Origin: Sphaerochaeta sp.
GTDB taxonomy: Bacteria; Spirochaetota; Spirochaetia; Sphaerochaetales; Sphaerochaetaceae
Assembly (NCBI GenBank): GCA_016342655.1
Contig: JAEINL010000012.1
Coordinates: 1-63,854 of the forward strand
Direction of reading: 5' to 3'
Length of the DNA: 63,854 nt
Part shown: one piece after another, positions 34,471 through 42,517 of the stretch
How positions within the stretch are numbered: the first letter of the stretch is position 1
Layout of the letters: each line of letters starts with the position of its first letter
Notes under the pieces: model-generated
What the model saw: the letters and a program-made list of their open reading frames with translations, nothing else
What the model was told of the DNA's origin: nothing
The model's database searches: none
Position numbers and translations under genes: made by a program

Positions 34471-34521
34471 TATTTCAGCTTACAAAGCTTATTTAGCTTA
34501 CAAAGCTTATTTAGCTTATGC
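34471..34521. repeat. 18-bp tandem repeats upstream of the XRE gene
   Basis: Two full units and a partial third of TATTTAGCTTACAAAGCT; the first unit has an extra C. Each unit contains an AAGCTT palindrome-like core. It lies about 100 bases before the XRE start and could hold operator sites. The rest of 34370-34886 has only the small remnant at 34706. Confidence 0.7.
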
Positions 34522-34705
34522 AATCAATACAAACCGATTTTTACTTTTCCATAGAGTTCGACCTCCAGTCAGTGTAAATCAGTTACTAAATTTCTACGAT
34601 AATAATAGAACAAAACTTGCAAGTCGGACGAATAAATCATGTCCATTCCCATTTGAGAGAGATACATAAAATATTAAGATCCTGAATCCTGACTCCACCT
34701 CGCTA

Positions 34706-34837
34706 ATGAATAAATTGCTAGACTATACAGCAGACTTAATTGTAATTTATGTGCTCGATCCTGAGAAAATTATTGATAAAAAAATCGTCTACGATGCATT
34801 AATTAATAAGATTAAGCATCGCTATACCAAGATTTGA
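34706..34837 (+). pseudogene. 43-codon remnant or very small gene
   Basis: An ATG-initiated frame of 43 codons (begins MNKLLDYTADLIVIYVLDPE, ends Lys-Ile) that stays open nine codons further upstream to an in-frame stop. Composition is protein-like, with no ribosome-binding site, so it may be the C-terminal remnant of a lost gene at the edge of the restriction-modification insertion. Confidence 0.3.
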
Positions 34838-34886
34838 GCTTAGTCATAAGTATTTATGTTAACTCGCAAATAACACAATTCTTTAT

Positions 34887-36371
34887 CTAATCAAAAAAGT
34901 GTTTATAAAATTCTATAGATTTTATATCGTCATTTTTTATATCACTGATAATTTTCTTTAAAAGTTCCTTTGACTTCAACCTAAGTTCATTCAATTCATA
35001 TACCCCAGCATTTTCTAATTTACAAATATCAAATACTAGAGGATCCATTGGCAATGTTTCGCTATAATACAATGGAGTAATCAGATTCATAAATTCTTCT
35101 GTAAAATTCGGAATCTCAAGCCTTTCCCAATACCCTAAGGCAAGACTACCACCTTGTCCACCAACTGACAGTTTATCTAGGTACCCAGTATCTTTACAAT
35201 ATATTAAATATTGACCAAGGAGAATTGATCTCTTAAGAGAGTAACTTGGAGCCTTTTTGGGACTTACAATTATTCCATGAAAGTTTGTTGTAAAACTCAG
35301 GTGTTTATCACATATGATAAATGTTTTGCCTACTGTCCCTTCTGCAGAGAATAAAATATCTCCAACCCCCAAAAACCAGACAGGATTTCGAGCTCCGATA
35401 TACAATGCTTTTAGCAAATACCCATTATCTGAGATATCGCTAGGATAAACGAGTAAATGGTAGTTTTTAATGTATGAATCAGATTTAATAGACCTTCCTA
35501 AGTCACGTTTTGCTAAGTTGGGACCACGTTTTACTAAATAGCCATATGAATCTAGAGAGTTCTTTCCAAATTTGTAATTTTTCACCTTGAACTCAAATTC
35601 TTCTACAGTTCTCGAGTAGTTTCCTGCATCCAAGCGATTTTGATTCTCAATTATTGAGATTGAAGGTCCCTCGTATTGGTATAAATTCTCTCCAATAGAA
35701 GATTGCATTTCTTTGGAAAACATCTGATTAGCCTTTTCCAATCGCTTTTTAGAAAGTATCTCAGAATACGCGATATTCTTTTGCAAAATCTCAAAATAAG
35801 GTAAAAGAGGGGGGATATTTGGGGATATTTCGGGAAGCATACATCTTAAAAAATTCCTTCCCGCGTGCTTAATTGTTGCTCCCCTAGGTGTAAAAGTCTC
35901 CAATTGTTGTTTAAAGTATTCATCGTTCAAAAATGCTAGACAGTAAAACTTCAGTTCATTTGATTTAAACAGGAGCTTTACAATACCAGAGGAAAATGAA
36001 TAACGGATACGTTGCTCAAAAGCTAGGAACATACAACTATCACCAATATTTGCATCCTTACATAGTAAAACATCCTCATTTTCGAGCATACACGGAAAAT
36101 TCAAATTTGGATTAAGATAAATTTCTTTGCTTTGCTGACTAGTTAGGTTGTAACTATCGATACAGCTATTCCTGATAAAATGATGATCAGACTTTTTTAC
36201 ATAGGAAGAATTTCCAGGTTCAATTCCCTTAATATAATAATCACCGGTTAAAAAGGATTCCAAAGGAAGCTGTTTCTGGTTTCTAATAGTCGAAACCGAG
36301 TAATTACTAGGAGAAAAGGAATTAGTATTAGTAATGTCGTTATATGAAATCTGTTCTGGGAGAATCTTCAT
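34887..36371 (-). CDS. specificity subunit of a restriction-modification system (HsdS-like)
   Basis: 494 aa with two target-recognition-like halves. Each has the S-subunit pattern of aromatic/Gly patches and helical spacers (AYSEILSKKRLEKANQMFSKEMQ is the central coiled-coil spacer; GGQGGSLALGYWERLEIPNF is typical of a domain end). It determines the DNA sequence recognised by the methylase-nuclease gene 12 bases upstream. GAGGTG precedes the ATG. AT-rich codon use separates this pair from the host and late phage genes. No separate HsdR gene is present. Confidence 0.8.
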   Translation of the reverse strand: MKILPEQISYNDITNTNSFSPSNYSVSTIRNQKQLPLESFLTGDYYIKGIEPGNSSYVKKSDHHFIRNSCIDSYNLTSQQSKEIYLNPNLNFPCMLENEDVLLCKDANIGDSCMFLAFEQRIRYSFSSGIVKLLFKSNELKFYCLAFLNDEYFKQQLETFTPRGATIKHAGRNFLRCMLPEISPNIPPLLPYFEILQKNIAYSEILSKKRLEKANQMFSKEMQSSIGENLYQYEGPSISIIENQNRLDAGNYSRTVEEFEFKVKNYKFGKNSLDSYGYLVKRGPNLAKRDLGRSIKSDSYIKNYHLLVYPSDISDNGYLLKALYIGARNPVWFLGVGDILFSAEGTVGKTFIICDKHLSFTTNFHGIIVSPKKAPSYSLKRSILLGQYLIYCKDTGYLDKLSVGGQGGSLALGYWERLEIPNFTEEFMNLITPLYYSETLPMDPLVFDICKLENAGVYELNELRLKSKELLKKIISDIKNDDIKSIEFYKHFFD

Positions 36372-36383
36372 TTGTACTACACC

Positions 36384-38513
36384 TCATTTGCCTAAAAACA
36401 AATCTTTAATTTTCTCTTCCTGGAAAAGACACCATTCTTGAAAATCAATAAATGTTTGGGAAAAGTCTTCGTCTGAAATAGACTCACCATTTTCATCAAT
36501 TAGTGTTTCAAAAGTTTGTTCATCCAATTTATATATTTTAGAAAAATAGACATTTCTTTGGGATGTTCGCTTTTCATACCCCACATTTTGTATTTCCTTA
36601 CAAAACACACGATAGTTGGATTCTTTCAACTTAAGCAATTCACTATCTGTGGGTTTATATCCAACAAATATAGTGGTATTAACTCCTGTTTCTGCAAAAA
36701 TATTACTTGGTAAATCAATTATGGCAACAAGTCTGATTTTTGAGAGTACCCATTTTCTTGCAAATTCGTATGATTTCGTTGACGCAATGCTATTGCTCAA
36801 AATGATTGCGAAACGTCCATTTACTTTCAGTGATCTGATTGTATTTTCAAGAAAGACAATCCCCAAATCCAGACCTGATTTTGGGTTTTCCTTTATATAT
36901 AAATCATAGGTTTCATACAATGCAGCAACTTGAACATCAGCACCCTTAGACAAGTCCAGGCTACGCCCCTTCCCAAATGGAGGATTAGTTAGTATTACAT
37001 CATACTTCATCAATCGTGTTTCATCTGCCCATTTATCCCATTTTCCAGAGTTATGGCTTTCATCTAGTTTCTTGATTTCTCCAATACAGTCTAGTTTCTG
37101 ATCAATAGAACCTTTTCCACCCATATACTTTATTGTTGCATTTCCATCACCATTTAGCAGCATATTAAGTTGCGCCAAAATGGTCATATTATAATCATTA
37201 TCAAACCCATATAGGTTATTATCACTAAGCTTACCATCGGAATTAACATAACTAACCGAAAGAAAATCAGCAATCCCACAACATGGATCGCAAATTGTTT
37301 CATTTCTTTTTGGGTTAATAAGCTTAACTATAAAATCAATAATTGGTAATGGTGTAAGGAATTGTGCATTTTCGTCCTTCTTAAATTTGGTGGCAAAATT
37401 ATAAAAAACCAATTGATATAAATCACTTTTACGTGATCGTGAAAATGAATAATTTTGGAAATGCTTCACTATTTCCGATACAACTCTTATATGTCTCGAA
37501 TTTTTCCAATTTATCTTATTTTCATAAAGCAAATTTCTATATCTTGTTTGTGCAGAATTAAAAAGCTGTTTCATTCTTTCAATGAATTTTTGAATCGACT
37601 TTTCGGAAAGTTCCTTGAATTGATACTCAGAATCAATGATATAAAAAGATAAGGAATTTCCATATTGTATCGATTCCTTTTCGTCATGGATTTTCAGAGC
37701 AATCATTTGAATTAGTATTAAGTAACCTTCTTCATTAAATAAACTTAATGAATCTAGAGTCTTCAATATCTGATTGAGTGAATTCTTAACACTCTCATCA
37801 TTCATTCTGTAGATAATATCTAAGTTCTCTACTAATCTATTCTCAATTATTAGTTGGTCTTTGTTTTCATCCAGCTTCTTCAATTGCTCAATCGATGGAA
37901 TTAAAAAATACGGATCAGTAATTTCTAATTGATATTGTTCGAGAATTCTTTGACTAGTAGTGAAATTCTTCGAATTATCAAGCCTAACAATTTTACCCGA
38001 TTCTTTTTTGAACAAAAACAATCGTTCCTTGTCATAATAAACACCAATAGTGACTTTCGCATCAGATTCATTGATAGTAGCTCGTATTTGGGAATTAAAA
38101 ATCTGCTCAATCTTTGAATCATTTCCATCACGCTTAAATTCTATCATCATTACAGCAAGTTTTCTAAGTTCAGAAAGCGCTACCTGATCCTTATTCTCTC
38201 TGTATTTTAAATATAAAGATACCCACTCTGTAGTTTTAAATACAACTGCATCAATCTTTATTGGCGTAGAATCTTTATTACCTTTGGGGAAGTAAATCTC
38301 ACAACCAATATAATCTCTACCAATCAATCCTGAATTTATGAGCGAATATATGAATTGCCATTTATAATATTCTTCATTATGACTATTAGTTCTGTCAACA
38401 AGAGAGATATTATCGATAAACTTCCCATTAACTGTTACGATTGACCTAGATAATACTTTTCTATCTTTGAACTTAGTATCAAAATCTGCTTTTGCCTGAG
38501 AAAAACTTTCCAT
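36384..38513 (-). CDS. fused restriction nuclease / N6-adenine DNA methylase
   Basis: 709 aa. The N-terminal ~170 residues resemble the HsdR N-terminal nuclease fold, with Glu72, Asp88 (KIDAVVF) and E125-F-K127 (MMIEFKRDG) forming a PD-(D/E)xK pattern. A helical connector follows. The HsdM-like methylase then has QFLTPLPI near 385, motif I DPCCGIADFL at 409-418 and motif IV NPPFGKG at 510-516. With the separate specificity subunit this is the BcgI-like (type IIB/IIG) arrangement: cutting and methylation in one chain. It starts a two-gene unit downstream of, and on the same strand as, the phage repressor. Nuclease activity is inferred from motifs only. Confidence 0.8.
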   Translation of the reverse strand: MESFSQAKADFDTKFKDRKVLSRSIVTVNGKFIDNISLVDRTNSHNEEYYKWQFIYSLINSGLIGRDYIGCEIYFPKGNKDSTPIKIDAVVFKTTEWVSLYLKYRENKDQVALSELRKLAVMMIEFKRDGNDSKIEQIFNSQIRATINESDAKVTIGVYYDKERLFLFKKESGKIVRLDNSKNFTTSQRILEQYQLEITDPYFLIPSIEQLKKLDENKDQLIIENRLVENLDIIYRMNDESVKNSLNQILKTLDSLSLFNEEGYLILIQMIALKIHDEKESIQYGNSLSFYIIDSEYQFKELSEKSIQKFIERMKQLFNSAQTRYRNLLYENKINWKNSRHIRVVSEIVKHFQNYSFSRSRKSDLYQLVFYNFATKFKKDENAQFLTPLPIIDFIVKLINPKRNETICDPCCGIADFLSVSYVNSDGKLSDNNLYGFDNDYNMTILAQLNMLLNGDGNATIKYMGGKGSIDQKLDCIGEIKKLDESHNSGKWDKWADETRLMKYDVILTNPPFGKGRSLDLSKGADVQVAALYETYDLYIKENPKSGLDLGIVFLENTIRSLKVNGRFAIILSNSIASTKSYEFARKWVLSKIRLVAIIDLPSNIFAETGVNTTIFVGYKPTDSELLKLKESNYRVFCKEIQNVGYEKRTSQRNVYFSKIYKLDEQTFETLIDENGESISDEDFSQTFIDFQEWCLFQEEKIKDLFLGK

Positions 38514-38566
38514 GAGAAACCTCTTTGATGAACTTCCTAGTATTACACTGAAATTGTTGATTATTT

Positions 38567-38591
38567 AGCACCTCAGCAATCATGAGGTGCT
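38567..38591 (-). terminator. hairpin between repressor and R-M genes
   Basis: Perfect nine-base-pair AGCACCTCA/TGAGGTGCT stem with a seven-base loop, just after the repressor stop. T-tract weak, so read-through into the R-M genes is plausible. Confidence 0.55.
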
Positions 38592-38595
38592 CTAG

Positions 38596-39300
38596 CTAAT
38601 ATGGATGGCAATGTACCCATCCTACCACTTTCCCCATAATGACGAGATTATCGTTGTTCATGGGGATTTCTTCAGTCGAGTACCTGGAGTTCTCGCTGTG
38701 GATGAAGATTCTCTGTTCGCCTGATCTGAATTCCAGGCGCTTTACTTTAAGATCACCATAGAGGGAAATTACATATATACCATTCTCGCTGATGTGGTTC
38801 TGCGCAAAGATGACCATGTCACCTTCGAATATCTGCACCCCGGTCATGGAGTCGCCTTTAACAGATACTGCAATCAATGAAGCAGGATTTATGCCTCTTG
38901 CCATCCTTTCCAGGATGCGTACATAGCCGACATATTCCGAAGTTGGTAGAAATTCCTGGCCATATCCAGCGGAGACTCTCTGGGGAGCAATAGGGACAAG
39001 CAGGGTTGGTTCCTCGTTATCATGGGGGATAAACATCCTTCCATTGGGAGCCCGAATTTGAGTAATTGGCTCTTCTTGTTCCATATCGAACTCTTCTCCA
39101 GAGACAAGATACTCAACACTAGTTCCAATTGCTTTTGCAATTCTGACTGCTTCTTCAGTTTTTGGAATTCTATTATTTGTCGAATAATTTACAAACGTTC
39201 CATAGCTAATCCCAACAAGGGCTGCTACTTCTTTTTTGGTTAACGACAATACCTTTATTTGTGTTTCAAAGCGTTCCCAAAATCCTATCATAGTAATCAT
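38596..39300 (-). CDS. LexA/S24-type phage repressor (CI-like)
   Basis: 234 aa. N-terminal helix-turn-helix (SLTKKEVAALVGISYGTFVNY), cleavage site Ala111-Gly112 (VSAGYG), and a C-terminal S24 protease dyad Ser151 (GDSM) and Lys187 (KVKRL). RecA-stimulated self-cleavage would induce the prophage. The ATG at 39300 follows AGGGAG; the alternative ATG at 39291 is less well placed. It faces the rightward early genes across a palindromic operator region. Confidence 0.93.
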   Translation of the reverse strand: MITMIGFWERFETQIKVLSLTKKEVAALVGISYGTFVNYSTNNRIPKTEEAVRIAKAIGTSVEYLVSGEEFDMEQEEPITQIRAPNGRMFIPHDNEEPTLLVPIAPQRVSAGYGQEFLPTSEYVGYVRILERMARGINPASLIAVSVKGDSMTGVQIFEGDMVIFAQNHISENGIYVISLYGDLKVKRLEFRSGEQRIFIHSENSRYSTEEIPMNNDNLVIMGKVVGWVHCHPY

Positions 39301-39323
39301 AACATACTCCCTATTTTTCATAC

Positions 39324-39341
39324 TATCACTAAATAGTGATA
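39324..39341. promoter_or_regulatory. repressor operator O1
   Basis: Perfect inverted repeat TATCACTA-AA-TAGTGATA in the repressor leader. Confidence 0.8.
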
Positions 39342-39367
39342 TAAAAGATTATTTTTATAATATTCTA

Positions 39368-39396
39368 TTGAATTTGTCACTGTATAGTGTTACATT
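39368..39396 (+). promoter_or_regulatory. rightward early promoter
   Basis: TTGAAT at 39368-39373 and TACATT at 39391-39396 with a 17-base spacer; operator O2 lies inside the spacer, so repressor binding would block it. The predicted start coincides with the ATG at 39403. Confidence 0.5.
39375..39392. promoter_or_regulatory. repressor operator O2
   Basis: TGTCACTG-TA-TAGTGTTA matches O1 at 13 of 16 arm positions, centred 51 bases from O1. A further half site (CAGTGATA) lies at about 39417-39424. Confidence 0.7.
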
Positions 39397-39402
39397 ATGG
39401 TT

Positions 39403-39639
39403 ATGAACACACCAAACAGTGATAGATTTAAAATCGGCGCGTGGATTAGCAAAGATACTAAACGTAGGGCTGATATGTTCCGAGCTCTTTCAGGACATTC
39501 ACTTCAAGAAATATATGAAACTGCATTATGCACTTACCTTGATGCTGAGCTTCCGAAAATTGAAGAAACAAGAATCGAAAATATTATTCATGCTCAAAAC
39601 AACAGCCGACTTAGCTGCCAGCAATCATTAAAAGGATGA
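39403..39639 (+). CDS. small first early protein, possible Cro-like regulator
   Basis: 78 aa. The segment KIGAWISKDTKRRADMFRALSGHSLQEIYETALCTYLD resembles a ribbon-helix-helix-type small DNA-binding protein, which fits its place as the first rightward gene opposite the repressor. No ribosome-binding site is visible and the promoter ends close to the ATG, so translation may be leaderless. Two more codons are possible from 39397. Confidence 0.6.
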   Translation: MNTPNSDRFKIGAWISKDTKRRADMFRALSGHSLQEIYETALCTYLDAELPKIEETRIENIIHAQNNSRLSCQQSLKG

Positions 39640-39643
39640 CAAA

Positions 39644-39829
39644 ATGACTTTTCCAAACCGCTTCATAACAGTTAAAGAAACAGCTGAATTACTTTCAATT
39701 TCAGATCGCAAGGTAAGGGATCTTATTGCCCGCCCTAAATCCAGTCATGACCACCTACCCTCTCATCACATCGGGGGCAAGGTAATACTTGATCCTGAAG
39801 AGATCAAGGAATGGCTTTCACAACGGTAG
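39644..39829 (+). CDS. helix-turn-helix (excisionase/MerR-type) protein
   Basis: 61 aa. The pattern RFITVKETAELLSISDRKVRDLI...IGGKVILDPEEIKEWL is the winged helix-turn-helix of DNA-binding excisionase-family proteins. Ribosome-binding site AAGGA. It could be Xis or an early regulator; the gene is not next to int, so the role is open. Confidence 0.75.
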   Translation: MTFPNRFITVKETAELLSISDRKVRDLIARPKSSHDHLPSHHIGGKVILDPEEIKEWLSQR

Positions 39830-39928
39830 AGTTCCGGCTAAGCCGGTTGATTTTTTTAAATATATAGAGGTTTGCAATATGAGTGGTGCGGGAAACCGCA
39901 CCATCCATTCACAAGAGACGGAGGGTTC

Positions 39929-40120
39929 ATGTTCATAACAACTGTTGAAGCAGCCAAGCGCCTTGGAGTAAATCGAAGGACGGTGCTCCTCTGGATCCAG
40001 ACAAAGGGAATACCTGCCTATAGGTTTTCAGGAATCTGGCGGATTGATGATAACGATCTTGAGAAATGGATTGCCGATAAGAAAATCAATGTCAAAGGAA
40101 CAAGAGGGAGTAACGGATGA
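39929..40120 (+). CDS. second helix-turn-helix (excisionase-family) protein
   Basis: 63 aa. FITTVEAAKRLGVNRRTVLLWIQTKGIPAYRFSGIWRIDDNDLEKWI is a textbook excisionase-family winged helix. GGAGGG lies directly before the ATG at 39929. It is a distant relative of the preceding gene. The stop overlaps the next small gene (ATGA). Confidence 0.8.
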   Translation: MFITTVEAAKRLGVNRRTVLLWIQTKGIPAYRFSGIWRIDDNDLEKWIADKKINVKGTRGSNG

Positions 40121-40254
40121 TTGAAATATTTTTGAAGATTCTCTTGGCAGCCCTTTTACTGTTGGCCATTGTTGCTGTCGCTGGAGTTCAGGGCATGAGC
40201 GATGAAAAAAGAAAGGACTACGGCCACGGGCCGAAAGGACAGGGACGAAGGTGA
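40117..40254 (+). CDS. 45-aa single-pass membrane protein
   Basis: Begins in the ATGA overlap with the preceding gene and ends in a GTGA overlap with the methyltransferase. The N-terminal ~25 residues form one hydrophobic helix (IFLKILLAALLLLAIVAVAG) followed by a basic tail (DEKRKDYGHGPKGQGRR). Both overlaps argue that it is translated. Function unknown. Confidence 0.65.
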   Translation: MIEIFLKILLAALLLLAIVAVAGVQGMSDEKRKDYGHGPKGQGRR

Positions 40255-40994
40255 ATATAGTTCATTTAGGTGATTGCCTGGAATTCATGAAAGCAATTCC
40301 TGACAACCACTATCAGCTGGCCATCGTTGACCCTCCCTATGGAGGCGGAGGAAAGGATACATGGGCAGGGAAAAAACGCGGACGGTTCGGGGGACACTTC
40401 GACCGATACCATATCACTACCGACGATATGAAGGGGACCCCTGGCTATCCTGAAATCAAAGTCCATCGTACTGGTGGAGACTGGGTGAACAAACATAAGG
40501 TCAAAGGAGAACCTGGTACAGATATCAGCAATTGGGATTATGCGCCGAGCTCGGAATACTTTGAAGAGTTATTCAGAATATCCCAAAATCAGATCATATG
40601 GGGAGGAAATTATTTCGGACTCCCTCCTACCCGTTGTTTTGTGGTCTGGAGAAAGCTGAGCATCAGCGAGACCTTCTCGATGGCAATGGCCGAATATGCC
40701 TGGACGAGTTTCAACTCCAACGCAAAGGTATTTGATGCTGCTCCCCAGGGAACAAAGAAAAACCCAAGGATCCATCCCACCCAGAAGCCTGTCTCTTTGT
40801 ACAAATGGCTGCTGGGGAAATACGCAAAGTCCGGAGACGTGATCTTTGATTCTCACGTGGGTAGCGGCTCAAGCAGAATAGCCTGTAATGATCTCGGTTT
40901 TGATTTCGAGGGTTGTGAGATTGACCGAATCTACTGGGAATCCCAAGAGAAACGATTCAGAGCCCATATTGGGCAAGAAATAAAAGCAGCATAG
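40251..40994 (+). CDS. phage DNA methyltransferase (DPPY, beta-class order)
   Basis: 247 aa with a GTG start in a GTGA overlap. The catalytic motif IV VDPPYGGGG is near residue 28 and the SAM-binding region (FDSHVGSGSSRIAC) near residue 200, i.e. motif IV before motif I. DPPY suggests N6-adenine methylation. RIHPTQKPVSL is the conserved motif X region. It lacks a nuclease neighbour and probably protects phage DNA or alters its expression. Confidence 0.9.
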   Translation: MNIVHLGDCLEFMKAIPDNHYQLAIVDPPYGGGGKDTWAGKKRGRFGGHFDRYHITTDDMKGTPGYPEIKVHRTGGDWVNKHKVKGEPGTDISNWDYAPSSEYFEELFRISQNQIIWGGNYFGLPPTRCFVVWRKLSISETFSMAMAEYAWTSFNSNAKVFDAAPQGTKKNPRIHPTQKPVSLYKWLLGKYAKSGDVIFDSHVGSGSSRIACNDLGFDFEGCEIDRIYWESQEKRFRAHIGQEIKAA

Positions 40995-41003
40995 GGGGAA
41001 CAG

Positions 41004-41330
41004 ATGAATTTCAAGGAATCGATAGAGGCCGTCAAGGATAGTCTCAATGAAGCCATCAAGGAAACTGGACTTACCGTCCAGAGTATCAGCTTCCAAGACC
41101 ATTGGAAATCAAGCCTGTCTTTGAGTGTACCCAAGGAGCTGGAGGAGCTTGGGTCCTTGCTGGACAGATCCCTGGAAAATGAAGGGATCACATTAAGAAG
41201 CCTTTCTTTCTCCTGGAATATGAACAGGGGCTGGAATATCGATGGAACCAATGCCCAGGTCTCGATCCAGATCGAACCCCGGACACCAGAAGACAGTGCT
41301 ATTTCTCCATCGGAATTGCCTGGGAACTGA
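41004..41330 (+). CDS. unknown early phage protein
   Basis: 108 aa, mixed alpha/beta (NFKESIEAVKDSLNEAIKE ... RGWNIDGTNAQVSIQIEP). A GGGGG-type ribosome-binding site lies before the ATG. Its last 32 bases overlap the opposite-strand zinc-ribbon gene. No family recognised. Confidence 0.65.
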   Translation: MNFKESIEAVKDSLNEAIKETGLTVQSISFQDHWKSSLSLSVPKELEELGSLLDRSLENEGITLRSLSFSWNMNRGWNIDGTNAQVSIQIEPRTPEDSAISPSELPGN

Positions 41331-41472
41331 TTACCGTCCCGCATGCATTACAAGCAACAGTGATCACTGAATAGTTCTTACCTTCAGCATCCTGCACCGG
41401 GTCATTGAGAATGTGCGGTTCGAAGTATTCCTTGCAATGTGGGCAATTTGGGAAATGTGTTGTCTCATCCAT
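41299..41472 (-). CDS. small zinc-ribbon protein, antisense to its neighbour
   Basis: 57 aa with CPHC and CNAC pairs forming a zinc ribbon. The ATG at 41472 has AAGGAG nine bases upstream. It reads against the early transcripts and its 3' end overlaps the 3' end of the preceding gene. A related gene lies at 42135-42398. Confidence 0.65.
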   Translation of the reverse strand: MDETTHFPNCPHCKEYFEPHILNDPVQDAEGKNYSVITVACNACGTVISSQAIPMEK

Positions 41473-41655
41473 ATTCTTTATCTCCTTTTCGTATTTGACT
41501 GCTTCCTCGTGGTAACACAATTTGTAGCGAAAAGCAAATAAAAAAGAGTATGGGACATGAATAAAGCGACGGGGGGGTACTCCTCCTCCTTGATGACCGG
41601 ACGGCTTCCGGGAGATCGCGAAACAGCCCTGGGCTACACAGTCGAGTAGCAGACC

Positions 41656-41727
41656 GGGTCCGTAAGCAATGGTAGCGCGGGGTGATCCAAAGCACCCCGA
41701 ATGCAGGTTCGAATCCTGTCGGGTCCA
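41656..41727 (+). tRNA. phage tRNA, Trp-like (CCA), with abnormal anticodon loop
   Basis: Acceptor GGGTCCG pairs with CGGGTCC (two G-U). T arm GCAGG-TTCGAAT-CCTGT is good and the D loop AATGGTA is normal, but the D stem is only two to three pairs. The anticodon stem GGGGTG/CACCCC closes an eight-base loop, ATCCAAAG, instead of seven. If T is position 33 the anticodon is CCA (Trp). Total length is 72 bases without CCA end. Tentative, because standard models would score this structure poorly. Confidence 0.5.
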
Positions 41728-41791
41728 ATGGGAAGGGTATATTACCCGGATAAATACACATGGGAAAACCTATGATCAAGGAAGGATTTTA

Positions 41792-42196
41792 ATGATTACT
41801 GTTCAAGCATTGGATAATCTTCAACAAACGGCTCCGGAGACAAAACTCGTTTCTTTACACACGACTTTTAGTGGTTTCTGTTCAATCGGAATAGAACCTC
41901 CGAAAGACATCATCGATTATTTCAGACAGTTTCTATTAAAAGCCAGAGAGTACACGGATGGAAGAGAGTGCTCTGTCGAACTTATTCCCGGAGGCCGACT
42001 AGTCATCAGTTTGGTACTTCCTGATCGAGTTTATCGTATTTCTCCTGATACCACAGCCCAGGATTGCGTTACGGAATCTAAGCCAAAGTTTCAGGAGATT
42101 ATCAACGACGCAGCAGGCCATGAGAAAGTGGTTTTTACTGTTCAGCCGGTTCAACCATCTCAGGAAGGGTGTAAGGAAGTACTCCAATCACCTTGA
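41792..42196 (+). CDS. unknown early phage protein
   Basis: 134 aa, beta-rich with a HTTFSGFCSIGIEPPKDIIDYFRQFL segment. AAGGA precedes the ATG at 41792. Its last 62 bases overlap the opposite-strand zinc-ribbon gene 42135-42398. Family not recognised. Confidence 0.65.
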   Translation: MITVQALDNLQQTAPETKLVSLHTTFSGFCSIGIEPPKDIIDYFRQFLLKAREYTDGRECSVELIPGGRLVISLVLPDRVYRISPDTTAQDCVTESKPKFQEIINDAAGHEKVVFTVQPVQPSQEGCKEVLQSP

Positions 42197-42398
42197 GACA
42201 ATCCCTGCAGACAATAGCTGTGAAGTTGGTGTACCTTCCATCATTTGCCGTTTGGATCTCCCACTCACCAAGTTTGTCTTTTTGCCATTTTGTTATGTGG
42301 TCAGCAGAGTAATTGACTGTCACAGGTTCGAGGAAATTCCCACAGTGGGGACACATCACAGCATCGCAGAAGAAGAGACCTTTAGTTTGTTTTTGCAT
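42135..42398 (-). CDS. zinc-ribbon protein, antisense to its neighbour
   Basis: 87 aa with CPHC near the N-terminus and CRDC about 50 residues later; the CPHC-(x4)-EP spacing and a C-terminal aliphatic-Val-x-C-x-x-C-x-x-Val-Ile segment match the 57-aa protein at 41299-41472, so the two are paralogues. The ATG at 42398 has AAGGA seven bases upstream. Confidence 0.65.
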   Translation of the reverse strand: MQKQTKGLFFCDAVMCPHCGNFLEPVTVNYSADHITKWQKDKLGEWEIQTANDGRYTNFTAIVCRDCLKVIGVLPYTLPEMVEPAEQ

Positions 42399-42517
42399 CA
42401 ATTTTCCTTCGGCCAGTTAGGCCTTGTTACAAGTTACGCAGAGCATACCACAAGTCGAAGGAAGATTTAACGGGTATTTGAAAAAGGGTCTGCTGCCCCT
42501 TGAAGCAGTAGATTACC

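Noticed and set aside
34436-34669. 77-codon plus-strand frame across the 18-bp repeats
   Set aside because: Translation is a repeat artefact (KAYLAY units), no ribosome-binding site.
34887-38513. Classical type I R-M locus with a missing HsdR
   Set aside because: The methylase protein carries its own nuclease-like N-terminus, so a fused two-gene system is more likely than a broken type I locus.
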